From contig NZ_CP064338.1 of NCBI RefSeq assembly GCF_015476235.1, forward strand, positions 2,170,001 through 2,234,000: a DNA stretch of 64,000 bases, in the 5' to 3' direction. Both the position numbers and the translations under genes were made by a program. The notes beneath the pieces were generated by a model. It had not been told where the DNA came from, ran no database searches, and saw only the letters and a program-made list of their open reading frames with translations. Positions 36,087 through 43,864 of this stretch are shown piece after piece (within the stretch, counting starts at the first letter, position 1; each line of letters starts with the position of its first letter). This DNA is from Caldimonas thermodepolymerans. GTDB taxonomy: Bacteria; Pseudomonadota; Gammaproteobacteria; Burkholderiales; Burkholderiaceae_C.

Positions 36087-36589
36087 CACTCCTTCAGCAG
36101 TTCGCGGATCTGCTTCTCGTAGGTCTGCTCGTAGCCGCTCAGGTAGCCGCGGTGCAGGTAGCGCACGCGGCCGTCGCGGTCGACCATCACCGTCGAGGGC
36201 ATGGCCTTGAGGTCGTACAGCTTGCTGACCTGCTTGGCCGTGTCGAGCAGCACCGGGAACTTCAGCCCGAGCCTCGCGGCCATGCTCTCGGCCTGGCGGG
36301 CGTCGTCGTCGATGTTGACCGCGAGCACGACGAAGCCCGAGTTGCGGTACTTCTCGTACAGCCGGTTCAGGTGCGGCATCTCCTCGCGGCACGGCCCGCA
36401 CCAGGTGGCCCAGAAGTTGATCATCACCACCTGGCCCACCTGCTCCTTCAGGCGCAGGTTGCCGCCCTGCATCGCGCGCAGCGTGAAGTCGGGCGCGGGC
36501 GACTGCAGCGTCACCGCCTCGCTGCGCAGCGAGGCGAGCAACGCGACCGCCAGCGCGACCACGAGGCACACGGCCTTGAGGATCTTCAT
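36086..36589 (-). CDS. TlpA-family periplasmic thiol-disulfide oxidoreductase
   Basis: A 167-residue thioredoxin fold protein with a signal or anchor helix at 6-24 and active site FWATWCGPCREEMP (Cys 64 and Cys 67); the cis-Pro loop is LKAMPSTVMVDRDG. Probably a reductant for the DUF4266 cysteines or for CXXCH sites of the cytochromes made in the same operon. The start MKILKA at 36589 is preferred to 36613. Confidence 0.9.
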   Translation of the reverse strand: MKILKAVCLVVALAVALLASLRSEAVTLQSPAPDFTLRAMQGGNLRLKEQVGQVVMINFWATWCGPCREEMPHLNRLYEKYRNSGFVVLAVNIDDDARQAESMAARLGLKFPVLLDTAKQVSKLYDLKAMPSTVMVDRDGRVRYLHRGYLSGYEQTYEKQIRELLKE

Positions 36590-36635
36590 GCTGATCTCTT
36601 TCCTGCTGCCCATGGGTCGTTCCTGCCTCCAGCGT

Positions 36636-37286
36636 TCAGAAGAAGAAGCTCAGCCCCAGCGTGAACTCGAGGTTGTGCGTGCGCTTGCGCTCGCCGAGCA
36701 GGTCGTACGAGAACATGTGGTCGCGCATGTCGACCTGCACGGCCGCCCAGTCGGCCAGGAACACGCGCCCGCCGAAGCCGACGTTGATGGTCTGGTTGCT
36801 CTGGTCGGCCAGCTTGGTGCTGCCGATGCCGGCGATCAGGTACAGCGCCGAGGCCTTGGCGCGGCGCGCGCCGAGGAACACCTCGCCGGGCAGCAGGTTG
36901 TAGCCGACCGAGACGTTGTAATAGCTCAGCGTCTCCTTCTCGTCGGTGAACACGCCGCCCGGCAGGATGCGCCGGAACGCCTCGTCGCTGACGCGCGTGC
37001 GGGCGTAGGCCGCCTCGACGAAGAAGTCCTCGGTGACGTGGTAGCCCAGCCGCACGCCGGCGACCACGCTGGAGCCGAAGCTCTCGGTCGCGTAGATGCC
37101 GGTGAACACGCCCGCCTCGAAGTCGTTGGACGGGATGCGCGGCAGGCGCACGTCGCGACGGTCGATCTCGGGCACCACCACCTGCTCGGTGGCGGGGGGC
37201 GACGGTTCCTGCTGCGCCGCCGCGCACAGCGGCATCGCCAGCGCGGCACTGGCCGACAGGGCAAGGATGGAGGGCTTGAACTGCAT
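36636..37286 (-). CDS. Outer-membrane beta-barrel protein
   Basis: A 216-residue exported protein with a signal peptide (ILALSASAALAMPLCAAAQ, cleavage near 25). Strands such as FEAGVFTGIYATESFGSSVV, VRLGYHVTEDFFVEAAYART and NLEFTLGLSFFF alternate, and the last three residues are FFF, a strong barrel-insertion signal. It resembles the outer-membrane barrels seen with TPR and ExbBD proteins in myxobacteria. It is the second of two tandem barrels with the same ending. Confidence 0.83.
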   Translation of the reverse strand: MQFKPSILALSASAALAMPLCAAAQQEPSPPATEQVVVPEIDRRDVRLPRIPSNDFEAGVFTGIYATESFGSSVVAGVRLGYHVTEDFFVEAAYARTRVSDEAFRRILPGGVFTDEKETLSYYNVSVGYNLLPGEVFLGARRAKASALYLIAGIGSTKLADQSNQTINVGFGGRVFLADWAAVQVDMRDHMFSYDLLGERKRTHNLEFTLGLSFFF

Positions 37287-37303
37287 GGTGTGGACGGCTC
37301 GGG

Positions 37304-38104
37304 TCAGAAGAAGAAGGCGATGCCCAGCGTGAAGGCGCGGTATTCGGTGGAGCGCTCGTCGGACACGAAGGCGGTGTAGAGCGAGTAGTCGGCGCTCAGC
37401 ATGAAGCGGTCGCTCAGGTGGTAGCGCACGCCCAGGCTCGCGTTGGCCAGGTTGGCGTTGGTGCGCCGCGCATCGACCAGGCTGGCGTTGGGCACGTTCT
37501 TGAAGCGGCCCACGCCGACGCCGAAGGTCGGCGACAAGCGCCGGTCGGCCCAGGGCTCGACCACCGCGTTGACATGCCAGAAGTCGGTGCCGGAGAACAC
37601 GCCCTGCACCTGCGCCAGGGTGGCTTCCACCCCCAGCACCGGCGAGAAGCGGTAGCCGGCCCACAGCTTGAGCATGGGCTCGCCGTCGAAGCGGCCCCAG
37701 GCCCCGCCCATCTGCAGGCGCCGCTGCAGGTAGTCGTCCAGCACCACGTCGCGGAAGGTCTTGGCGTGGCCCGCTTCGGTCAGCGTGGTCTCGAGCTGGC
37801 GCCGGTGCACCCAGCCGACCTTGCCGTCGACGGTGCGCACCTGGTACCAGTCGGTGTGCCGCATCAGCACCTCGATCCATTCGTGGCGCGCCGCGACATG
37901 GAACACCGGGTAGCCGCGTCCGGCCCCGGTGTGCAGCTCGATGTACGGATCGGTGATCTGCAGGCGCTCGCGCGCCTCGTCGCCGGCCCGCGCGGGCCAT
38001 GCGACGGCCAGCGCGATCGCGCACGCCAGGGTCAGGGTCCAGCGGACCGGGACCGGTGCGGGCCCTCCGCGTCGGGGTACTGCCAGGGACATCGGAAGGC
38101 TCAT
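37304..38104 (-). CDS. SH3-domain outer-membrane beta-barrel protein
   Basis: A 266-residue exported protein. After the signal (about 22-40, PARA/GDEAR) residues 45-105 form a bacterial SH3-like domain (YIELHTGAGRGYPVFHVAA, TDWYQVRTVDGKVGWVHRRQ), which often binds peptidoglycan. The rest is a barrel ending in FTLGIAFFF, the same ending as the next gene's product. It may tie an outer-membrane barrel to the cell wall. It starts in an ATGA overlap with the CX4CH lipoprotein gene. Confidence 0.83.
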   Translation of the reverse strand: MSLPMSLAVPRRGGPAPVPVRWTLTLACAIALAVAWPARAGDEARERLQITDPYIELHTGAGRGYPVFHVAARHEWIEVLMRHTDWYQVRTVDGKVGWVHRRQLETTLTEAGHAKTFRDVVLDDYLQRRLQMGGAWGRFDGEPMLKLWAGYRFSPVLGVEATLAQVQGVFSGTDFWHVNAVVEPWADRRLSPTFGVGVGRFKNVPNASLVDARRTNANLANASLGVRYHLSDRFMLSADYSLYTAFVSDERSTEYRAFTLGIAFFF

Positions 38105-38715
38105 TCGGTGTTGCAGGCCCCGACCGCCGGGTCGGGGGGCGTGAACATGCTGTGGGCCGCGGCACTGAACTCGTCCTGCCCGGCCGGCATCGGGCGGTTG
38201 ATCCAGTACTCGATGCGCTTGACGTACTCGTGCTCGGCGTCGTCGAAGATCAGCCCGCCGCCGTGCAGCACGTTGCGCACCATGGGCTTGGTCAGCAGCC
38301 GGCTCTGCAGCGGCGCGCCGGGCAGCACCTCGCCCTGGGCCGAGTAGAAGTTCTTGTACATGTCGGTCTCGCGCACCACCTCGGGCGTGTTGGCCGGGTC
38401 CGCGAGGTCGACCGGCTGGGCGTCGGGCACGACGCGGAACGCCCCGCCGGTGCCGCTGGTGTTGTCGTGGCAGCCCGCGCTCGCGCAGGTGTTGACCGAC
38501 GTGACGCCGTTGTGGTGGACCGGCAGCGGCTCCAGGAAGATCGGGTTGATGCACTTCTGGAAGTACTCGTACGACAGCCGCTGCCCGCCGCCTCCGACCG
38601 GGTTGTCGACGCTGGGCGGGTTGTCGAGCGGGTTGGAGCCGCCCCCGCCGCAGCCGGCCAGCGCAAAGGCGGCGCCCGCAAGCACGGCTGCCACGGCATG
38701 TCGGTACGGCTTCAT
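38101..38715 (-). CDS. Lipoprotein with CX4CH c-type haem-like motif
   Basis: A 204-residue lipoprotein with lipobox ALAGC (Cys 22) and a Gly-rich linker. CASAGCHD (Cys 77, Cys 82, His 83) is a CX4CH variant of the c-type haem site; Cys 55 and a late Cys (ACNTE) are also present. Later residues (LLTKPMVRNVLHGGG, KRIEYWINRPMP) match the C-terminal part of cytochrome-like PSCyt domains that supply Met/His ligands. It is placed between the tri-haem protein and the barrels and is probably a mono-haem partner. Confidence 0.78.
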   Translation of the reverse strand: MKPYRHAVAAVLAGAAFALAGCGGGGSNPLDNPPSVDNPVGGGGQRLSYEYFQKCINPIFLEPLPVHHNGVTSVNTCASAGCHDNTSGTGGAFRVVPDAQPVDLADPANTPEVVRETDMYKNFYSAQGEVLPGAPLQSRLLTKPMVRNVLHGGGLIFDDAEHEYVKRIEYWINRPMPAGQDEFSAAAHSMFTPPDPAVGACNTE

Positions 38716-38726
38716 CCGGACAGGCT

Positions 38727-41705
38727 TCAATTGCGGCACCCCGTGGCAATCCAGTTGGCGATGGCGGCGTAGGCCGTGCCACCCGGCGGCAGCACCGCGC
38801 TGGCCTGGCCGGTGGCGCCGCTCGGGTGCGGCACGTTCGACGGGCGCGCCAGCAGCGGGTTGGCCGCGGCGTTGCAGGTGTCGTTGATCATCGTGAGCGT
38901 GACGTTGAAGTCGCCCTCGACGTCGCCGGTCAGCACGTAGCGGTTGCCGCGGAAGTTCGGGCCGGCTTCCAGCCCAGCCTGGTGGCAGGCGATGCAGCTG
39001 TTGCGCAGGATGGGGTAGACCTGCGCGCGGAAGGTCTCCAGGCTCAGGCTCGTGACGGTGCGCACGCCGCTCGACGGGTGGAACGGGTCGTTGTAGTACT
39101 GCGCGCCCAGGTCCATCCACTCGGCCAGCAGGCGCTTCTCCGCCGCGTTGAGCATCGAGGCGTGGTCAGGTGCCCCGGCCGGTGGATCCGGGTAGGCGGT
39201 GCGCGCCGCATTGCCGGCCAGCAGCTGCTGCCCCCAGAGGATCTCGGTCAGCCGGCTCTTGCGCGCGATGCCTGCGGTGTTCATTGCGCTGGAGCTGGCG
39301 TTGACCAGCGGCACCTGGCGCTCGAGCATGGGCACGCCGTCGCGGATGCGCGTCACCGGCGCACCGCTGGCATCCAGCAGCGGGTCGCCGATCAGCAGCT
39401 CGTCATACGAGACCAGCCGCCCGCTGCCGCCGAGGGTGCCGCGCAGGTCCAGCCGCGCGTTCTCGTTGTGGCAGCTCACGCAGGTGTTGCTGCCGCGGTC
39501 CCGCTCCCACAGCGGCTGGATGTGCTCGGGGTAGTTGATCACCCCGTTGACCGGCACCGGCGTCGCGAGGTCGTCCTGCGCATCGGCGTTGCCGGTGTAG
39601 CGCACCTCGATCGACGGACGCGCCGTGATGCCGGGCCGGCTGGTGTCGGCCCAGACGTCGGTGTACGAGAGATCCGCCAGCAGGTTCAGCACGTCGGGGT
39701 CGAGCCGGGTGCGCGTCGAGGCCATGGTCTCGCCCGGCTGGTGGGCGCCGGCCAGCGCCGGGCGCAGCGCCGCGGGCATGGTGTCGACCATCGCGCCGGA
39801 GTTCAGCGCCCCGCCGCGCCGCGGGCTGTGGCAGCCGTCGCAGGTGCGGCGTTCGCCGGGGCGCACCTGGATCCAGTTGGCGTGCGTCTGGAACGCCCGG
39901 CCTTGCGCATCCAGCACCGCCAGCGCGAGCGGGATGTCCGCCGGCACGAGCAGCTTGAAGGAACCGTCCGGCTCGATCGGCGCGTAGCCGAGGATCTGCT
40001 GCTGCTCGAAGTCGGTCTCGCCGATCGCCTCGCGCACCCCGGTGGCGCCGGACGGCGGCGGGATCGCCTTGGTCGCACGCACGAAGCGCGCCGGTGCGCA
40101 GTGGTAGGCCGGGTCGGCCGGATCCTTGATGCGCACCAGGTCGGCCACCTGCGCGCGCGTGTCGGTGGGCTCGGTGGGCGCGCGCAGGGCGATCGCCCGC
40201 GTGCAGCCGGGCGGCCGGTCGGCGTCGGTCAGCATCATCTCGCCCATGCGGCCGAGGCCGTCGGTGTCGTAGACGCTGCGCACCTCGATCAGCGCCAGCC
40301 CCTGTGCCGCAAGTGCCGGGTCGACGTTGGTCGGGTCGGCCGCATGCGGCTCGGGCCGCGGCTGCAGCGCGATCGGGTCGGTGTACATGTACCCGGGCGG
40401 CGGTGCGGCGACGATGCGCCAGGTCTGCTTCGCGGGGTCGAACATGTAGATGGCGTAGTTCGGCGGCACGTCGTCCTGCAGCTCGTCCGCCTGCATCTGC
40501 TCGAGCGGTCGCTCTCGATCGCTCAGGCGCTCGATCTCGGCCCGGGTCAGCGTCGAGCACGGCACCACCTCGCCCCGGCGCGTGACCTCGCAGGGGCGGT
40601 ACGCCAGCAGCACGCGGTCGGTGCCGTCCCACAGCGGATATGGCGTGGTCACGCGTCCATACAGCGACAGGCCGCGTTCCTGGTTGAGCTCCTGCGCCGT
40701 GACCTGGCGCTGGCCGCCTTGCGCCGGCACGGTGTTGTTGGCCGGCGTGTTGTACTCGGAATAGTTGGCCGCATCGACGAACACCAGCGCGCCGCCCTCG
40801 TCGGTGCCCTGCAGCGGCATCAGCGTCGTCGCGAGGAAGCCGGCGTACGGGCCGCGCGGGTCCATGTCGCGCGGGTGCAGGAAGCTGTTGCCCGGGCTGT
40901 GCGCGCCGTACAGCACGAACATGTCGGTGCCGTCGGGCTTGACGCGGAAGATCGCGAAGCGGTTGCGGTCACCCAGGTGCTCCCAGCGCGAGAACAGGAT
41001 GTCGCCGTTCGGCCGCACCACCGGGTTGCGGTCGTGGCTCTGGTTGAAGGTGATCTGCTGGATGTCGCTGCCGTCGGCCTTCATCGTGTGCAGGTGGAAC
41101 ACCCGCTCGCGCTCGTACTCGTCGAGCGCGTAGTAGCTGCGCCCCAGCGCCTGGTCGAGGCGCGACTTGGTCTGGCGGTTGGACGAGAACACGAACCCGC
41201 GCCCGGCCGGCAGGTAGACCGGGTCGACGTCGTCGTCCTGGTCCGAATGCGTGATGCGGCGCAGGCGGCCCCCGGTCAGGCCGCCTTCGCTCATGTCGTA
41301 TTCCCAGATGTTCCAGCGTCCGGTGCAGGCCGGCTGGCCGTCGATGGTCGCGGTGTTGGTCCTGGGGCAGCGCAGCGAGAAGACGATCTTCTTGCCGTCG
41401 TAGGACACCTCGGGGTCGGAGACGTCGCCCTGCCCCTGCGTGATGCGACGCGTGATGTTGTGCTCGCGCGCGCTCGGCGAGGAGCGCTCGCGGACCATCA
41501 GGTCGCCGCCCGGCGCGGTGGGCGCGCCGTTGGTCGGCGCCATGCGCACCTGGCTGGAGCGCATCACGTAGGCGATCGGGACGTCGCCCTCGACCGTGAC
41601 GGTATCCGTGCTGCTCCTGCTGCCGCCACCACAAGCGACCAGCGCCGCAGCAGCGGCGGTCGCGGCGGCAACGAGCGCGATGGATCGTCCTGCTGGTGTG
41701 CTCAT
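38727..41705 (-). CDS. Tri-haem c-type lipoprotein with beta-propeller, HzsA-related
   Basis: A 992-residue lipoprotein (lipobox LVAC, Cys 25). The N-terminal half has TolB/WD40-like blades (DPEVSYDGKKIVFSLRCP, DVDPVYLPAGRGFVFSSNRQ, RNPVVRPNGDILFSRWEHLG). The middle has EPDGSFKLLVPADIPLAL and PGERRTCDGCHSPR, the pattern of the hydrazine synthase alpha-subunit middle domain. Haem sites are CDGCH (622-626), CVSCH (742-746) and CIACH (904-908). SGATG occurs twice (Thr 555 and Thr 965). Family resemblance does not mean hydrazine synthesis; the other HZS subunits are absent. I infer an outer-membrane-facing electron-transfer or redox enzyme. Confidence 0.85.
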   Translation of the reverse strand: MSTPAGRSIALVAAATAAAAALVACGGGSRSSTDTVTVEGDVPIAYVMRSSQVRMAPTNGAPTAPGGDLMVRERSSPSAREHNITRRITQGQGDVSDPEVSYDGKKIVFSLRCPRTNTATIDGQPACTGRWNIWEYDMSEGGLTGGRLRRITHSDQDDDVDPVYLPAGRGFVFSSNRQTKSRLDQALGRSYYALDEYERERVFHLHTMKADGSDIQQITFNQSHDRNPVVRPNGDILFSRWEHLGDRNRFAIFRVKPDGTDMFVLYGAHSPGNSFLHPRDMDPRGPYAGFLATTLMPLQGTDEGGALVFVDAANYSEYNTPANNTVPAQGGQRQVTAQELNQERGLSLYGRVTTPYPLWDGTDRVLLAYRPCEVTRRGEVVPCSTLTRAEIERLSDRERPLEQMQADELQDDVPPNYAIYMFDPAKQTWRIVAAPPPGYMYTDPIALQPRPEPHAADPTNVDPALAAQGLALIEVRSVYDTDGLGRMGEMMLTDADRPPGCTRAIALRAPTEPTDTRAQVADLVRIKDPADPAYHCAPARFVRATKAIPPPSGATGVREAIGETDFEQQQILGYAPIEPDGSFKLLVPADIPLALAVLDAQGRAFQTHANWIQVRPGERRTCDGCHSPRRGGALNSGAMVDTMPAALRPALAGAHQPGETMASTRTRLDPDVLNLLADLSYTDVWADTSRPGITARPSIEVRYTGNADAQDDLATPVPVNGVINYPEHIQPLWERDRGSNTCVSCHNENARLDLRGTLGGSGRLVSYDELLIGDPLLDASGAPVTRIRDGVPMLERQVPLVNASSSAMNTAGIARKSRLTEILWGQQLLAGNAARTAYPDPPAGAPDHASMLNAAEKRLLAEWMDLGAQYYNDPFHPSSGVRTVTSLSLETFRAQVYPILRNSCIACHQAGLEAGPNFRGNRYVLTGDVEGDFNVTLTMINDTCNAAANPLLARPSNVPHPSGATGQASAVLPPGGTAYAAIANWIATGCRN

Positions 41706-41750
41706 GATCCCCCTCCTGCGCGGCCCCTCCCCGGGCCGGTGGCACGCGCG

Positions 41751-42740
41751 CTACACCGGCTTCGGCCTCCACAGGCCCGAAGAACAGTGCAGCCTCCCTT
41801 GCGCGTCGACCACCACGGCGTCGACGCCCTCCTGTGTCTCGATCAGTCGCAAGCCCGCGTCCACCCCGAGCACGAACACGGCCTTGGACAGCCCCTCTGC
41901 CGTCACCCCGTCGGGCGCGATGATGGTCACGCTGCGCACCGCACTCGGCGAGCGGCCGCTGCGCGGGTCGATCAGGTGGTGGTGGCGCACGCCGTCGCGC
42001 TCAAAGTAGCGCTCGTAGTCGCCCGAGGTGGAGATCGACACGTCCTGCAGCGGCAGCACCGCGACGATGCCGTCCGGGTCGCGCGGGTCGCGGATCGCGA
42101 TGTGCCAGGGACGTCCGCAGCGGTCGCCCAGCACGTGGCTGTCACCACCGGCGGCGACCATCGCGTGCCGGATGCCGTGCTGCCGCAGCAGTGCGACGGC
42201 GTTGTCGACCGCATGGCCCTTGGCGATGCCGCCGAGGTCGATGCGCATGCCCTCGCGGGCAAAGCGCACCGTGCGGTGCGTGCGGTCGAGGATCAGCTGC
42301 CCGTAGCCGATCGCCGCACGGGCGCGCTCCAGCGCCTCGTCGCTCGGCATCGTGCCGCAGCGGTAGTCGAACAGGTGGCCGACCGCGGCATAGGTGATGT
42401 CGAACGCGCCGCCGGACAGCACCGAGAACGCTTGCGCCCGCTCGAGCAGGCGGAACATCTCGTCGCTGACCGGTACCGGCGCCTGCGCCGCCTCGCGGTT
42501 GATGTGCGAAAGCTCGGAGGTCTCCTTGTAGGGGCTCATCGCGCGGTCGATGCGGTGCATCTCGCGCATCACGGCCTCCATGGCCTCCTCGGCGGCAAGG
42601 CCGTCGTCGCACCACAGCTCCACGCGCACCGGCGTGCCCATGATGGCCTCCTGGCGGGCATGCCAGCGCCCGTCCAGACGGGCGCGCCGCACGTCCAGGC
42701 GACGTACGGGACGGGGTACGGCTAGGGAAGTCGGGCCCAT
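41751..42740 (-). CDS. apbE: FAD:protein FMN transferase (ApbE family)
   Basis: A protein of about 329 residues with the ApbE fold: MHRIDRAMSPYKETSELSHI, SGGAFDITYAAVGHLFDY, IDLGGIAKGHAVDNAV (metal and FAD binding) and HHHLIDPRSGRSPSAV. The family attaches FMN to Thr/Ser of target proteins in the periplasm using FAD. No signal peptide or lipobox is visible after the start at 42740 (GGAG upstream) or the alternative at 42788, so export is uncertain. It is the first gene of the leftward cluster, 45 bp before the tri-haem gene. Confidence 0.9.
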   Translation of the reverse strand: MGPTSLAVPRPVRRLDVRRARLDGRWHARQEAIMGTPVRVELWCDDGLAAEEAMEAVMREMHRIDRAMSPYKETSELSHINREAAQAPVPVSDEMFRLLERAQAFSVLSGGAFDITYAAVGHLFDYRCGTMPSDEALERARAAIGYGQLILDRTHRTVRFAREGMRIDLGGIAKGHAVDNAVALLRQHGIRHAMVAAGGDSHVLGDRCGRPWHIAIRDPRDPDGIVAVLPLQDVSISTSGDYERYFERDGVRHHHLIDPRSGRSPSAVRSVTIIAPDGVTAEGLSKAVFVLGVDAGLRLIETQEGVDAVVVDAQGRLHCSSGLWRPKPV

Positions 42741-43228
42741 CGACGGCACTCCGCGGTGGATACGGGTCGCCCACGGCGCAAAGTGCATGCCAGGCCCCGT
42801 GACGCCGTGCCGGCAGCCGCCGGCGCAGGGCCGTCCTGCCCTTGCGCTTCAGCGAGGACTTTCAGAGGGAAAACCGGCGCGGCGCGGGCCGGTTCGGGCA
42901 CGCCTGCAGGCGTCGGCCCGCGCGTGCCCGAAGGGCAGCATTTGGATACAAAACCTCGGACAAACCCCGATCAGAGTCTGTCGGCGTGTTTTCAACTGCT
43001 AACAAAATGGACCGGCGTTGTCGGTCGCATTTGTAACTGGACCCCGAAGGCTTCAGCAAAGTGCAAACGCCGTGGAACGGGGGGAGCGGGCTCAGTACCG
43101 GAGAGGGGAAGGATCGGAGGTCCCGGCGCGGCGGCCGGGGCGCAGCGGGGCGCGGGCCCCGCTCGCCGGGCAGGCGTGCTGCGCCGGCGCATCGCCATGA
43201 CGCAGCACGTGCCGCAGGCCGGCAGCGA
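42741..43228 (-). promoter_or_regulatory. Intergenic region with candidate promoter of the envelope cluster
   Basis: No gene is seen in these 488 bp. The central part (about 42940-43065) is A+T-rich relative to the rest. On the minus strand TTGCTG (43059-43054) and TACAAA (43035-43030) are 18 bp apart and could drive apbE and the genes after it. CGGGCACGC (42895-42903) pairs with GCGTGCCCG (42922-42930), enclosing the palindrome CGCCTGCAGGCG; no T run follows, so a leader hairpin is likelier than a terminator. Confidence 0.4.
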
Positions 43229-43612
43229 TCAGCGGGCCTTCTTGGCGGCCGACTTCTTGGCAGGAGCGGCCTTCTTCGCAGCGGGCTTCTTGGCAGCAGC
43301 GGTCTTGGCGCCGGCAGCGGCCTTGCGCGCAGCGGCCTTCGGATCGACAGCCGCCTTGAACGCGCTGCCCGGCACGAACTTCGGCACCTTGGCGGCAGGA
43401 ATCTTGATCGCCTTGCCTTCGCGCGGGTTGAAGCCGGTGCGGGCGGCACGGCTGACCTGCTTGAACGTGCCGAAGCCGACCAGCTGCACGGTGTCACCCT
43501 TCTTGACGGCGCCGACGATGGTGTCGATCAGCGTGTCCAGGATGCGACCGGCAGCAGCCTTGCTCAGGTCATGGGAAGAGGCGATTTTTTCAATCAGTTC
43601 AATGCGGTTCAT
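43229..43612 (-). CDS. HU-family DNA-binding protein with histone-H1-like tail
   Basis: A 127-residue nucleoid protein. Residues 1-90 are a standard HU/IHF domain (MNRIELIEKIA, VQLVGFGTFKQVSRAARTG, FNPREGKAIKIPA, VPKFVPGSAFK). The remaining 37 residues are Ala, Lys and Pro repeats of the KKAAPAKKSAAKKA kind, like the C-terminal tail of histone H1. Such extended HU proteins are known from Bordetella and other Burkholderiales. Monocistronic. Confidence 0.93.
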   Translation of the reverse strand: MNRIELIEKIASSHDLSKAAAGRILDTLIDTIVGAVKKGDTVQLVGFGTFKQVSRAARTGFNPREGKAIKIPAAKVPKFVPGSAFKAAVDPKAAARKAAAGAKTAAAKKPAAKKAAPAKKSAAKKAR

Positions 43613-43864
43613 GCGTACAGTTGCTCATCGGTTGCAGGCGTGAAACACAGCGCGCCCGCACCTTCCGCGTCGGAAGGCGCCGCAAGTGTAGCGGCGCGCA
43701 TGGATTCCGTCCGCGGCTTGCTGCACGCGACGAACGCCACGCGCACAAGGCCGGGCGGCCGGCCTGCCGCGCAGGCCTTGCGGGACGGCCTTCCGTGCGG
43801 GGCCTGCCCGCGCAGCCGCCTGGGCGTGGGGCTGGCGCGCGACGCCGGCCCCGCCACCCCGGTC

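Noticed and set aside
38727-41705. A true hydrazine synthase (anammox)
   Set aside because: Only the alpha-like architecture is found; no beta/gamma subunits or hydrazine dehydrogenase, and the neighbours are envelope proteins.
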